Positions 1 through 5,555 of a stretch of 5,582 nt of DNA are shown in pieces; position 1 is the first letter of the stretch; every line of letters begins with the position of its first letter. The notes beneath the pieces are model-generated. The model saw nothing but the letters and a program-made list of their open reading frames with translations. It did not search any database and was not told the origin of the DNA. The position numbers were made by a program, and so were the translations under genes. Origin of the DNA: Bacteroidota bacterium (GTDB taxonomy: Bacteria > Bacteroidota > Bacteroidia > Chitinophagales > Saprospiraceae); NCBI GenBank assembly GCA_029573365.1, contig JAKQGD010000239.1, positions 1 to 5,582 on the forward strand, given 5' to 3'.

Positions 1-533
1 TCCCGGGCATAGTTTTCATTAGGTGCCTGCTTGGTATTGTCACGTCCGTTCAGATAATTGAGCATTGCAGGATCCACGGTGATGTCTTTGGTCAATTGCC
101 TGAAATTGCCCAAAGCTGCTGATCTCAGCAGTTCTATATATTTATATGAATATCTGGGATCGTTGAGGTCGGCGGTAACAAAATGGTTGTGCCAGAACAT
201 GGTCATTTTTTCCCTGATGTTTGGACCACCGTTGCACATAAGCTCGAAAGACCAGTTACGCAGCGAACCAGTCCTGTATCCGTTGACACCCTGGGCTGCC
301 GGTTTGTCGACCCATGTTTCGCCTATAGGCACATCAGGGTCATCGGCATAATTAACGTTTATAGGCGGTGGCGGCGGGTTCAAAGGCGTCAGGAGTGTAT
401 CCAGGCTCTCGTCTAGCGACCTTGTACCGTAAAGTTTTATGGTTTCATATTTCACTCCGTAGGTGGTACGCCTGAACAGGTGGGCTGCTTGCCAGTCGTT
501 CCAAGGGCCGGTGTATTTGTTGAGTGAAGGCAT
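1..533 (-). CDS. DUF1800 family protein, N-terminal part (cut by window edge)
   Basis: Reading the minus strand from an ATG at 533 gives 177 codons open to the window edge. The protein starts MPSLNKYTGPWNDWQAAHLF, followed by RRTTYG (21-26), a proline-rich stretch (LNPPPPP, 51-57), REKMTMFWHNHFVT (107-120), ALGNFRQLTKDITVDPAMLNY (140-160) and PNENYAR (171-177). These match, in order, the conserved N-terminal blocks of DUF1800 proteins, in which PNENYARE normally leads into an ELFTLG-type segment. Family members are usually about 450-600 residues, so about two thirds lie outside the window. The biochemical role of DUF1800 is unknown; in Bacteroidota and Planctomycetes these genes commonly sit beside a DUF1501 gene, which cannot be checked here. 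No signal peptide is seen at this start, and no in-frame upstream start is needed because the conserved HLxRRTT block begins near residue 18. The gene lies downstream of tsaD on the same strand, 197 bp away, so it probably has its own promoter. Confidence 0.87.
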   Translation of the reverse strand, partial: MPSLNKYTGPWNDWQAAHLFRRTTYGVKYETIKLYGTRSLDESLDTLLTPLNPPPPPINVNYADDPDVPIGETWVDKPAAQGVNGYRTGSLRNWSFELMCNGGPNIREKMTMFWHNHFVTADLNDPRYSYKYIELLRSAALGNFRQLTKDITVDPAMLNYLNGRDNTKQAPNENYAR

Positions 534-571
534 GTGGACAATATTTTATATATAAATAAATTTTTGACTTT

Positions 572-601
572 AAAAAAGGCTCAGGGTTTAACGATCTGAG
601 C
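572..601 (-). terminator. Hairpin plus T-run in the leader of the DUF1800 gene (terminator or attenuator candidate)
   Basis: On the minus strand GCTCAG (601-596) pairs with CTGAGC (584-579) across an 11-nt loop, and one base later six T residues follow (577-572). This has the shape of a weak intrinsic terminator. It lies between the TACCTTTG box at 645-652 and the ATG at 533. It therefore either ends tsaD transcription or acts within the DUF1800 leader. The stem is only 6 bp, so it may also be chance. Confidence 0.4.
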
Positions 602-644
602 AGATTAGGCAAGATTTATAATGCCTGTGATTATAAAAGTACTA

Positions 645-652
645 CAAAGGTA
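645..652 (-). promoter_or_regulatory. Bacteroidota-type -7 box for the DUF1800 gene
   Basis: The minus strand reads TACCTTTG, an exact match to the Bacteroidota -7 consensus TAnnTTTG. It would start transcription near 638 and leave a leader of about 105 nt before the ATG at 533. The -33 box is weak: the nearest TTTG (668-665) is only 12 nt away, closer than the usual 19-21 nt, so the call rests on the -7 box and its position. Confidence 0.45.
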
Positions 653-730
653 GTTTGTAACCATCAAATCAGAATATATTTTTATATATATGCAATTATT
701 TAGATAAAATGGTATGTCAGGGTATAAATG

Positions 731-1741
731 TTAAAATTCAAGTCTTGCGGCCGGACCTACCGATTGTTCAGAAAATTGCCCGGCCAGGTATTTGTAGTAA
801 GCGGCTATGCCTATCATGCCGGCATTGTCTGTGCAGTACTCAAAAGCAGGGACATAGGTCTTCCATCCAAGCCTGTTGCCTGTTTCTTCAAATTTTTTTC
901 TCAGTTCTGAATTGGCGGAAACGCCACCGGCAATACCCACCTCACGTATGCCGGTCTCACGTGAAGCAAGAGCGAGTTTGTCCAGCAGGATGCGTACGAT
1001 GACCGCCTGTACAGAAGCACAGATGTCGTTGACTCTGGTGTTTATAAATTGCGGATTAGCAGCCATTTCCTTTTGGAGGAAGTACAGAATGGAGGTCTTG
1101 AGTCCGCTGAAGCTGAAATCGAGTCCCCTCACTTTAGGTTCCGGAAAATCAAAAACAGGTTGCCCGTGTTTTGCCAGCCTGTCGATAACAGGCCCGGCCG
1201 GGTAATCCAAGCCCAGCATTTTACCGGTTTTGTCAAAGGCTTCTCCTGCAGCATCGTCTATGGTAGTTCCTATGACCTCAAGGTCAGTGTGGCCCATGAC
1301 CCTGACTATTTGAGTATGTCCTCCTGATACCGTCAAGCATAAAAACGGAAACTCCGGCTTAGGCTCCTGGGCAAAATGTGCCAGTACATGGGCATGCATA
1401 TGGTGTACCTCCACCAGAGGAATGCCCAGTGCTAGTGCCAGTGCCTTGGACATGGAGACACCGACGATAAGACTACCGAGCAGACCTGGACCCCGGGTAA
1501 ATCCTACGGCGTCAAGTTCATCCAGCCTGATTTCTGCCTTGTCAAGGGCTTCTCTGATGACAGGCAGGATATGTATCAAATGCTGACGGCTAGCGAGCTC
1601 AGGGACGACACCGCCATGAAGCCTGTGTTCCACCTGACTGGAGGTGACATTGCTGAGTACTACACCGTCACGAACCACAGCAGCCCCGGTGTCATCGCAC
1701 GAAGATTCAATGGCAAGAAGGGTTATACTTTTTTTTGACAA
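731..1741 (-). CDS. tsaD: tRNA N6-adenosine threonylcarbamoyltransferase TsaD
   Basis: This 336-residue protein has the usual TsaD length and motifs: LAIESSCDDT (9-18), the metal-binding HHMHAH segment (113-118, with H114 and H118 as the expected ligands), SGGHT (139-143), AGEAFDKTGK (165-174), AGGVSANSELR (271-281) and CTDNAGMIG (303-311, with D305 the expected third metal ligand). TsaD is an ASKHA-fold protein that, with TsaB and TsaE, transfers threonylcarbamoyl from threonylcarbamoyl-AMP to A37 of ANN-decoding tRNAs in the cytoplasm. The start codon is TTG: upstream in frame there is no ATG or GTG before a TAG at 1789-1787, and SKKSITLLAIESSCDDT fits the family N-terminus. The usual CTDNAAM reads CTDNAGM here, which is conservative. 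It is divergent from the 1857-3770 operon, with 115 bp between the starts. tsaB and tsaE are not in the window. Confidence 0.97.
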   Translation of the reverse strand: MSKKSITLLAIESSCDDTGAAVVRDGVVLSNVTSSQVEHRLHGGVVPELASRQHLIHILPVIREALDKAEIRLDELDAVGFTRGPGLLGSLIVGVSMSKALALALGIPLVEVHHMHAHVLAHFAQEPKPEFPFLCLTVSGGHTQIVRVMGHTDLEVIGTTIDDAAGEAFDKTGKMLGLDYPAGPVIDRLAKHGQPVFDFPEPKVRGLDFSFSGLKTSILYFLQKEMAANPQFINTRVNDICASVQAVIVRILLDKLALASRETGIREVGIAGGVSANSELRKKFEETGNRLGWKTYVPAFEYCTDNAGMIGIAAYYKYLAGQFSEQSVGPAARLEF

Positions 1742-1777
1742 GGGGGCACCAATTTTTTTTACATTTAAAAATAAATA

Positions 1778-1785
1778 TATCTTTG
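1778..1785 (+). promoter_or_regulatory. Bacteroidota-type -7 box for the 1857-3770 operon
   Basis: The plus strand reads TATCTTTG, an exact TAnnTTTG match. Transcription would begin near 1790, giving a leader of about 65 nt before the ATG at 1857. No clear -33 TTTG is seen at the expected distance; that region is a T-run (1753-1760). Placement between divergent genes supports the call. Confidence 0.5.
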
Positions 1786-1797
1786 CCTATGATACGC

Positions 1798-1805
1798 CAA
1801 AAGTA
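1798..1805 (-). promoter_or_regulatory. Bacteroidota-type -7 box for tsaD
   Basis: The minus strand reads TACTTTTG, matching TAnnTTTG. It would start a transcript near 1791 with about 50 nt of leader before the TTG start at 1741. No good -33 box is found: the nearest CAA/CAAA on the plus strand is at 1836-1842, about 30 nt away. It lies inside the predicted leader of the divergent operon. Confidence 0.4.
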
Positions 1806-1856
1806 GTACTTTGTGCATCATTTCACTATATTAACCAACAAATTCATAATTTAAAT

Positions 1857-2444
1857 ATGAGGACCGGAATAAATATCTTATTAATCCTGATTACCGCTTT
1901 TTTGGTTTACCTGCTGATCAACTCGGTGCGTGAGCCCATTTCTTTCTCTTCTGAGCTCGACCGCCGCAAGGACGCTGTAATTGCCAAGCTTAAAAAAATT
2001 CAGACCGCCCAGGACGTTTACAGGATGGTCACGGGCAAGTACGCCAATAATTTTGATTCTTTGTCCAGTGCTCTCAACTCCGGCAAAATAAAAATCGAGA
2101 AGCTTGACGCTGACCCTACAGATCCGACCAACCAGGACAAATTTATCAAGACGGTAAGCTTCAGGGAAGCCAAGGACAGTCTTTACAGCTTAGTGGGATC
2201 TCCTTTCAATCTGGATTCACTGAGGTACGTGCCTTTTGGCGAAGGCAAAACCTTTTCTATCGATGCAGACACCCTGACCCACCAGAACAATCTGGTAAAT
2301 GTCGTAGAAGTAGGCATCAAGTACAAGGACTTCATGGGTAAGTTTGCCGATGAGAAATACAAGAAGTACGACAAGTTTTATGACCCTGAAAAACTTTTGA
2401 AGTTCGGGGACATGAATTCACCCAATACTAACGGAAACTGGTAA
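1857..2444 (+). CDS. Membrane-anchored hypothetical protein with a pilin-like N-terminal helix
   Basis: This 195-residue protein is of unassigned function. Residues 5-22 (INILLILITAFLVYLLIN) form one hydrophobic segment after a single Arg, which suggests an inner-membrane anchor with the rest in the periplasm. Residues 34-69 follow with a charged helix (LDRRKDAVIAKLKKIQTAQDVY) and then GKYANNFDSL, a pattern resembling the helix and loop of type II secretion and type IV pseudopilins, where ARxxAVxxxLxxIxxAqxxYxxxnGxYP is typical. A prepilin peptidase site (Gly followed by a +5 Glu) is absent. The C-terminal half is rich in Lys, Asp and Tyr (KYKDFMGKFADEKYKKYDKF, 155-174). The ATG at 1857 was chosen because it gives the membrane segment and sits downstream of the TAnnTTTG box; an in-frame ATG at 1644 lies inside tsaD on the other strand. 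It is the first gene of the operon. From memory, similar short proteins precede DUF3822 and rsmD in other Bacteroidota. Confidence 0.85.
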   Translation: MRTGINILLILITAFLVYLLINSVREPISFSSELDRRKDAVIAKLKKIQTAQDVYRMVTGKYANNFDSLSSALNSGKIKIEKLDADPTDPTNQDKFIKTVSFREAKDSLYSLVGSPFNLDSLRYVPFGEGKTFSIDADTLTHQNNLVNVVEVGIKYKDFMGKFADEKYKKYDKFYDPEKLLKFGDMNSPNTNGNW

Positions 2445-2448
2445 TATA

Positions 2449-3243
2449 ATGTACCAGGCAGATTTTGCCATAAAAGAACCAATAAATCCATACAGACTGT
2501 CAGTGCTTATGATGCCTGGCAGTCTTTTTTATGCTGTATTTGGACCGGACGGAGACATGCAAATGCATGCTTCTGTGGCAGATGCAAGATACTCGGATGC
2601 CGCTTTGTTTGATAAGATACGATCACATGTAGGCGAGATGGTATTTCCGGGAGGGGTACATGTCGTTGTTGTGCCCCATTACCACTTCAGTGTTCCTGCT
2701 CCTGATCATTCTCTTGTGGGATTGTTTCCCGGCATGGAAAATGCAGCCGTTATGATGCACAGGATACCCGGTCAGACCATATATCAGTATTACAGCCTGA
2801 CCCTGCCACAAAAATCATGGCTTGACAGGCTTTTTGGACCGGGAGGGTACGTGTTACGGAGTTATGCCTGGCTTATGGGCAGTCACTATATTGCTGACGA
2901 AAGCACATTTCTGCATGTACACATAGAACCGGGCGTATGTTTGATTTACGCTTCCGCGGAAATGAAAATGGTCTTTTGCAATCATTTCGAATGGTCCGCA
3001 GCCGAAGACGTGTTGTATTTTATCCAGTCTGTATTCCAATCTTCCGGCCTTCATCAGGCAAGCTGCAGGGTCATCGTAAGTGGTTGGGTAGAAAAAGGAT
3101 CTCAACTGATGAAACTTTTGTCTTCTTATTATGCAAATGTGACATTTGCCAGGGATTATTTGCCTGCGATAACTGGTGTAAGTGATGATCAAAAAACTGA
3201 TTATTACTATTTTATACATTACGTAAATAATAAATGCGAATAA
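2449..3243 (+). CDS. DUF3822 family protein
   Basis: This 264-residue soluble protein has no signal peptide or membrane segment. It resembles DUF3822, a Bacteroidota family of about this length. The recognisable parts are the N-terminal strand pattern YRLSVLMMPGSLFYAVFGPDG (15-35), the middle LHVHIEPGVCLIYASAEMKMVFCNHF (155-180), EDVLYFIQSVFQSSGL (186-201), then VIVSGWVEKGSQLMKLLSSYYANVTFA (208-234). The alternating strands with an xxVSG segment fit an actin-like (ASKHA) fold, to which I believe DUF3822 has been linked; that is recall, not seen directly. No catalytic motif can be named and the function is unknown. It starts 4 bp after the previous stop and its last 10 bp overlap rsmD, so the three genes are very likely co-transcribed and translationally coupled. 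The ATG start is the first possible one and is well placed. Confidence 0.8.
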   Translation: MYQADFAIKEPINPYRLSVLMMPGSLFYAVFGPDGDMQMHASVADARYSDAALFDKIRSHVGEMVFPGGVHVVVVPHYHFSVPAPDHSLVGLFPGMENAAVMMHRIPGQTIYQYYSLTLPQKSWLDRLFGPGGYVLRSYAWLMGSHYIADESTFLHVHIEPGVCLIYASAEMKMVFCNHFEWSAAEDVLYFIQSVFQSSGLHQASCRVIVSGWVEKGSQLMKLLSSYYANVTFARDYLPAITGVSDDQKTDYYYFIHYVNNKCE

Positions 3244-3770
3244 TCGGCGGCCATCTTGGCGGACGCCGTTTTACTCCTCCGGCCAAAAACTGGCCCACCC
3301 GCCCAACCACAGATCAGACCAGGGAAAGCCTCTTTAATATCCTGTCAAACCGCATAGATTTTGACAGTGTGAGCGTGCTCGATCTTTTCGCGGGTTCTGG
3401 AAGCCACAGTTATGAGTTTGTATCCAGAGGATGTGCCGATGTCACGAGTGTCGATAAGTTTCCTGCTTGTGTCACCTTTATATCCCGCACTGCCGTAGAA
3501 CTAGGCATAGCTGACAAGATAAAGATAGTGAAGGCAGATGTTTTCCGCTTTATAAAGGCTGCAGGTCGTCGTTACGACTATATTTTTGCTGACCCTCCCT
3601 TTGACCTGCCGGCTCTGAAGACCATTCCTGATCTGATTTTCGAGAGTGCAATCCTGGCGGAAGGTGGTCTGTTTGTGCTGGAACATGATGCCAGAAACGA
3701 TTTTAGCAGCCACATCAGGTTGACCGAAGTCAGAAAGTATGGCACTACTATTTTTAGTTTTTTCCGTTGA
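3234..3770 (+). CDS. rsmD: 16S rRNA (guanine966-N2)-methyltransferase RsmD
   Basis: This 178-residue protein matches RsmD in length and motif order: MRIIGGHLGGRRF (1-13), RPTTDQTRESLFNIL (23-37), the SAM-binding loop VLDLFAGSGS (48-57), an acidic residue at the end of the second strand (VDKF, 73-76), KADVFRFI (100-107) and the catalytic DPPF (120-123). RsmD uses S-adenosylmethionine to methylate N2 of G966 in 16S rRNA during 30S assembly. Motif I continues HSYEF (58-62), where ISYEF- or LGxEA-like residues are more usual; the change lies outside the Gly-rich core and activity is expected. The ATG overlaps the end of the DUF3822 gene by 10 bp in another frame, a typical coupled start. In many bacteria rsmD is followed by coaD, but here rarA converges from the other strand after 14 bp. 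Confidence 0.94.
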   Translation: MRIIGGHLGGRRFTPPAKNWPTRPTTDQTRESLFNILSNRIDFDSVSVLDLFAGSGSHSYEFVSRGCADVTSVDKFPACVTFISRTAVELGIADKIKIVKADVFRFIKAAGRRYDYIFADPPFDLPALKTIPDLIFESAILAEGGLFVLEHDARNDFSSHIRLTEVRKYGTTIFSFFR

Positions 3771-3784
3771 AAGGACCAGGGAGT

Positions 3785-5062
3785 TCAATATCCGTATTTT
3801 TCTTTCCAGAAGAGCCTCAGGCTTTCCCTGATTTTTTGTTCGGGGCCGTTGTTGCCGGGCTGATAGAGGGACTTACCCTTGATGTCATCGGGCAGGCACT
3901 CCATATCCGAAACAGTCCCTTCATAGTTGTGGGCATATTTGTAGTCGCTACCGTAACCTATGTCTTTCATCAACTTGGTCGGAGCATTGCGGAGGTGCAG
4001 GGGTACAGACAGATTGCCGGTTTGTCGTACCAGGCCGAGGGCGTTTTCAATAGCCATATAAGCGGAATTGCTTTTGGGTGAGCAGGCCAGGTAGATGGCC
4101 GCCTCTGACATGATGATCCGGCCCTCGGGCATGCCTATGTGGTGCACTGCCTGAAAACAATTGTTGGCAAGAAGCAGGGCGTTGGGATTGGCCAGGCCGA
4201 TGTCTTCGGAGGCGAGGATGATCATACGTCTGCAAATAAACAATGGGTCTTCGCCACCTTCGATCATGCGTGCCAGGTAATAGACGGCTGCATTGGGATC
4301 AGAGGCCCTCATCGATTTGATAAAGGCGGAAATGATGTCGTAGTGTTGTTCGCCGGCTTTGTCGTAGAGTGCCAAATTTTGCTGTACAGCCGCCATCACG
4401 GAGGCATCGGTAATGACGACAGGCCTTCCTTTTTCGGACTGGCTGATGGTCAGTTCGAGAGCATTATACAACTTGCGGCCGTCGCCACCTGACACACGCA
4501 AAAGGGCATCATATGATTCTACGCTGATGTCCATGGTGCGGAGCACTTCGTCACGGCTAAGGGCATGGTCCACCATTTTACACAGGTCTGCTGCCTCAAG
4601 CGGCTTTAAGATGTAGACCTGACATCGTGACAGCAGAGCGGAGATTACCTCAAAGGATGGATTTTCGGTGGTGGCACCTATGAGTGTGACGATGCCCTTT
4701 TCTACGGCTCCGAGCAGCGAGTCCTGCTGCGACTTGCTGAATCTGTGGATTTCATCTATAAAAAGTATAGGATTGGGCTTCGAAAAAAAACGTTGTGATC
4801 TGGCAGTTTCTATGGTTTCCCTGATGTCTTTGACGCCGCTGTTTATGGCCGACAAGCTAAAAAACGTCCTTTCCTGGGTCCGGGCTATGACCGATGCCAG
4901 GGTTGTCTTTCCCACGCCGGGAGGACCCCACAGGATAAAAGATGGCAATGATCCGGACTCTATCACATTGCGGAGGACGGCGCCCTTACCCACCAGATGT
5001 TCCTGACCGATATATTCGTCCAGGGTGGAGGGTCTCATACGTTCTGCCAGGGGTTGGTTCAA
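3785..5062 (-). CDS. rarA: Replication-associated recombination protein A (RarA/MgsA AAA+ ATPase)
   Basis: This 425-residue protein has the full RarA architecture. After NQPLAERMRPSTLDEYIGQ (2-20) come Walker A GPPGVGKTT (46-54), SGVKDIRETIE (75-85), Walker B ILFIDEIHRF (99-108), sensor 1 GATTENPSF (129-137), the arginine-finger region ALLSRC (142-147) and sensor 2 SGGDGRKLYNALE (191-203). The MgsA-type C-terminal region runs from about 240 (YDIISAFIKSMRASDPNAA) through GGEDPLFICRRM (269-280) to the end. RarA is a clamp-loader-like ATPase that forms tetramers and acts at stalled forks and gaps with SSB and RecA. The start is TTG at 5062: a TAA lies two codons upstream and no ATG precedes it. 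The first in-frame ATG (codon 9, 5038) would remove the family-conserved QPLAERM segment. It converges on rsmD, and its 3' end is 14 bp from the rsmD stop with no obvious terminator. Confidence 0.97.
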   Translation of the reverse strand: MNQPLAERMRPSTLDEYIGQEHLVGKGAVLRNVIESGSLPSFILWGPPGVGKTTLASVIARTQERTFFSLSAINSGVKDIRETIETARSQRFFSKPNPILFIDEIHRFSKSQQDSLLGAVEKGIVTLIGATTENPSFEVISALLSRCQVYILKPLEAADLCKMVDHALSRDEVLRTMDISVESYDALLRVSGGDGRKLYNALELTISQSEKGRPVVITDASVMAAVQQNLALYDKAGEQHYDIISAFIKSMRASDPNAAVYYLARMIEGGEDPLFICRRMIILASEDIGLANPNALLLANNCFQAVHHIGMPEGRIIMSEAAIYLACSPKSNSAYMAIENALGLVRQTGNLSVPLHLRNAPTKLMKDIGYGSDYKYAHNYEGTVSDMECLPDDIKGKSLYQPGNNGPEQKIRESLRLFWKEKYGY

Positions 5063-5171
5063 GGTTTAAAATCATTTGATACAGGGTACAAGATAAGTCA
5101 TTCTTTGGTTGTCCAAATAGGATGTATCCGTATTTTATTGAATAGATGAGGTATAAGTAGTTTGTTTAGTT
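5063..5171. other. AT-rich intergenic leader upstream of rarA, no gene seen
   Basis: No convincing ORF or RNA gene is seen between the rarA start and the repeat cluster. On the minus strand a TTTG (5117-5114) is followed after 18 nt by TATCTTG (5095-5089). This spacing is close to a Bacteroidota promoter, but the -7 box is imperfect. It is the best rarA promoter candidate, at low confidence. Confidence 0.3.
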
Positions 5172-5189
5172 AAACCGTTAAAACGGTTT
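5172..5189. repeat. Inverted repeat AAACCGTT-AA-AACGGTTT
   Basis: Two perfect 8-bp arms surround a 2-bp AA loop. The arms share the AAACCG core of the larger palindromes that follow, but the flanks differ. It sits 20 bp before the first large palindrome and may be a decayed or distant relative. No T-run follows on either strand, so a terminator is not supported. Confidence 0.6.
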
Positions 5190-5209
5190 CCTAAATTTCA
5201 TACAATCGT

Positions 5210-5237
5210 ATAGCCCACGGTTTAAACCGTGGGCTAT
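5210..5237. repeat. Perfect 28-bp palindrome, copy 1
   Basis: The left arm ATAGCCCACGGTTT is followed directly by its exact reverse complement, giving 14-bp arms with no loop. It lacks the ATCAATTTG pre-block found before the other three copies, so it marks the left end of the cluster. Confidence 0.9.
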
Positions 5238-5282
5238 GAGTGGAACGCAAAATATGTATAATGGATCAATTTGTAAAAATCA

Positions 5283-5312
5283 CATAGCCCACGGTTTAAA
5301 CCGTGGGCTATG
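5283..5312. repeat. Perfect 30-bp palindrome, copy 2
   Basis: It is identical to copy 1 over 28 bp and extended by one C:G pair, giving 15-bp arms. It is the most intact copy. Confidence 0.9.
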
Positions 5313-5333
5313 AGCGGTATTTAAAATATGTAT

Positions 5334-5349
5334 AATGGTTTTAACCATT
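5334..5349. repeat. Small inverted repeat AATGGTT-TT-AACCATT, first copy
   Basis: Seven-base arms flank a TT loop directly after palindrome copy 2. The same 16 bp recur at 5518-5533 after copy 4, 184 bp away. The arms overlap the end of the conserved TATAATGG box. Confidence 0.7.
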
Positions 5350-5392
5350 TACCACAAATATTTTTTTCAGTTGCATCAATTTGTAAAAACCA

Positions 5393-5422
5393 CATAGCTC
5401 AACTGTTTAAACCGTGGGCAAG
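5393..5422. repeat. Degenerate palindrome, copy 3
   Basis: The left arm reads CATAGCTCAACTGTTT and the right arm AAACCGTGGGCAAG. With one bulged A, one T:C mismatch and one T:G wobble, the inner stem still pairs, so the fold is weakened but not lost. Confidence 0.75.
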
Positions 5423-5466
5423 AATGGAATGCAAAATATGTATAATGGATCAATTTGTAAAAACCA

Positions 5467-5496
5467 CATAGCCCACCGGTTTAAACCGTGGGTATG
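5467..5496. repeat. Imperfect palindrome, copy 4
   Basis: The left arm CATAGCCCACCGGTTT has one extra C, and the right arm AAACCGTGGGTATG lacks one C. Pairing is otherwise complete, with two single-base bulges. Confidence 0.8.
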
Positions 5497-5517
5497 AATG
5501 GAATGCAAAATATGTAT

Positions 5518-5533
5518 AATGGTTTTAACCATT
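5518..5533. repeat. Small inverted repeat AATGGTT-TT-AACCATT, second copy
   Basis: It is identical to the repeat at 5334-5349 and sits at the same place relative to palindrome copy 4. Sequence similarity between the two dimer units ends shortly after it, at about 5536. Confidence 0.7.
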
Positions 5534-5555
5534 TACAGCAACCTGCATTAATTTT

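Larger units (their letters stand above)
5210..5536. repeat. REP-like palindrome cluster: two tandem copies of a 184-bp dimer unit
   Basis: Four palindromes start near 5210, 5284, 5394 and 5468, spaced 74, 110 and 74 bp. Copies 1 and 3, and copies 2 and 4, are each exactly 184 bp apart, so the block is a two-fold repeat of a dimer. Each palindrome is followed by AAAATATGTATAATGG (5249, 5323, 5433, 5507). Copies 2, 3 and 4 are preceded by ATCAATTTGTAAAAA (5265, 5375, 5449). After the shared box, copies 1 and 3 run straight into that pre-block. Copies 2 and 4 carry TTTTAACCATTTAC instead, and copy 2 has 36 extra bases before the next pre-block. The form resembles REP/BIME clusters mobilised by RAYT (TnpA-REP) transposases, but no transposase gene is in the window, so the mechanism is inferred. 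Confidence 0.8.

Noticed and set aside
58..416. Two plus-strand frames over the DUF1800 gene
   Set aside because: The minus strand carries a continuous, motif-rich DUF1800 reading frame; the plus-strand frames have no recognisable content.
876..1205. Open frame antisense to tsaD
   Set aside because: It is a shadow of a strongly conserved gene, with no recognisable motif or promoter.
1644..1856. Longer version of the membrane protein starting at 1644
   Set aside because: It would lie over tsaD in antisense and put about 70 unrelated residues ahead of the membrane segment; the ATG at 1857 is well placed after a promoter box.
2854..3219. 121-codon frame antisense to the DUF3822 gene
   Set aside because: No motif or promoter is seen, and it lies inside a convincing operon gene.
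4668..5006. Open frame antisense to rarA
   Set aside because: It mirrors the conserved AAA+ core codons and has no independent evidence.
5249..5264. TATAAT in each repeat as a sigma70 promoter
   Set aside because: Bacteroidota use TAnnTTTG at -7, no matching upstream box exists, and no gene follows.
5210..5536. CRISPR-like array of four repeats
   Set aside because: The spacers are themselves repeated rather than unique, the spacing is uneven (74/110/74), the repeats are palindromes with no loop, and no cas gene is present.
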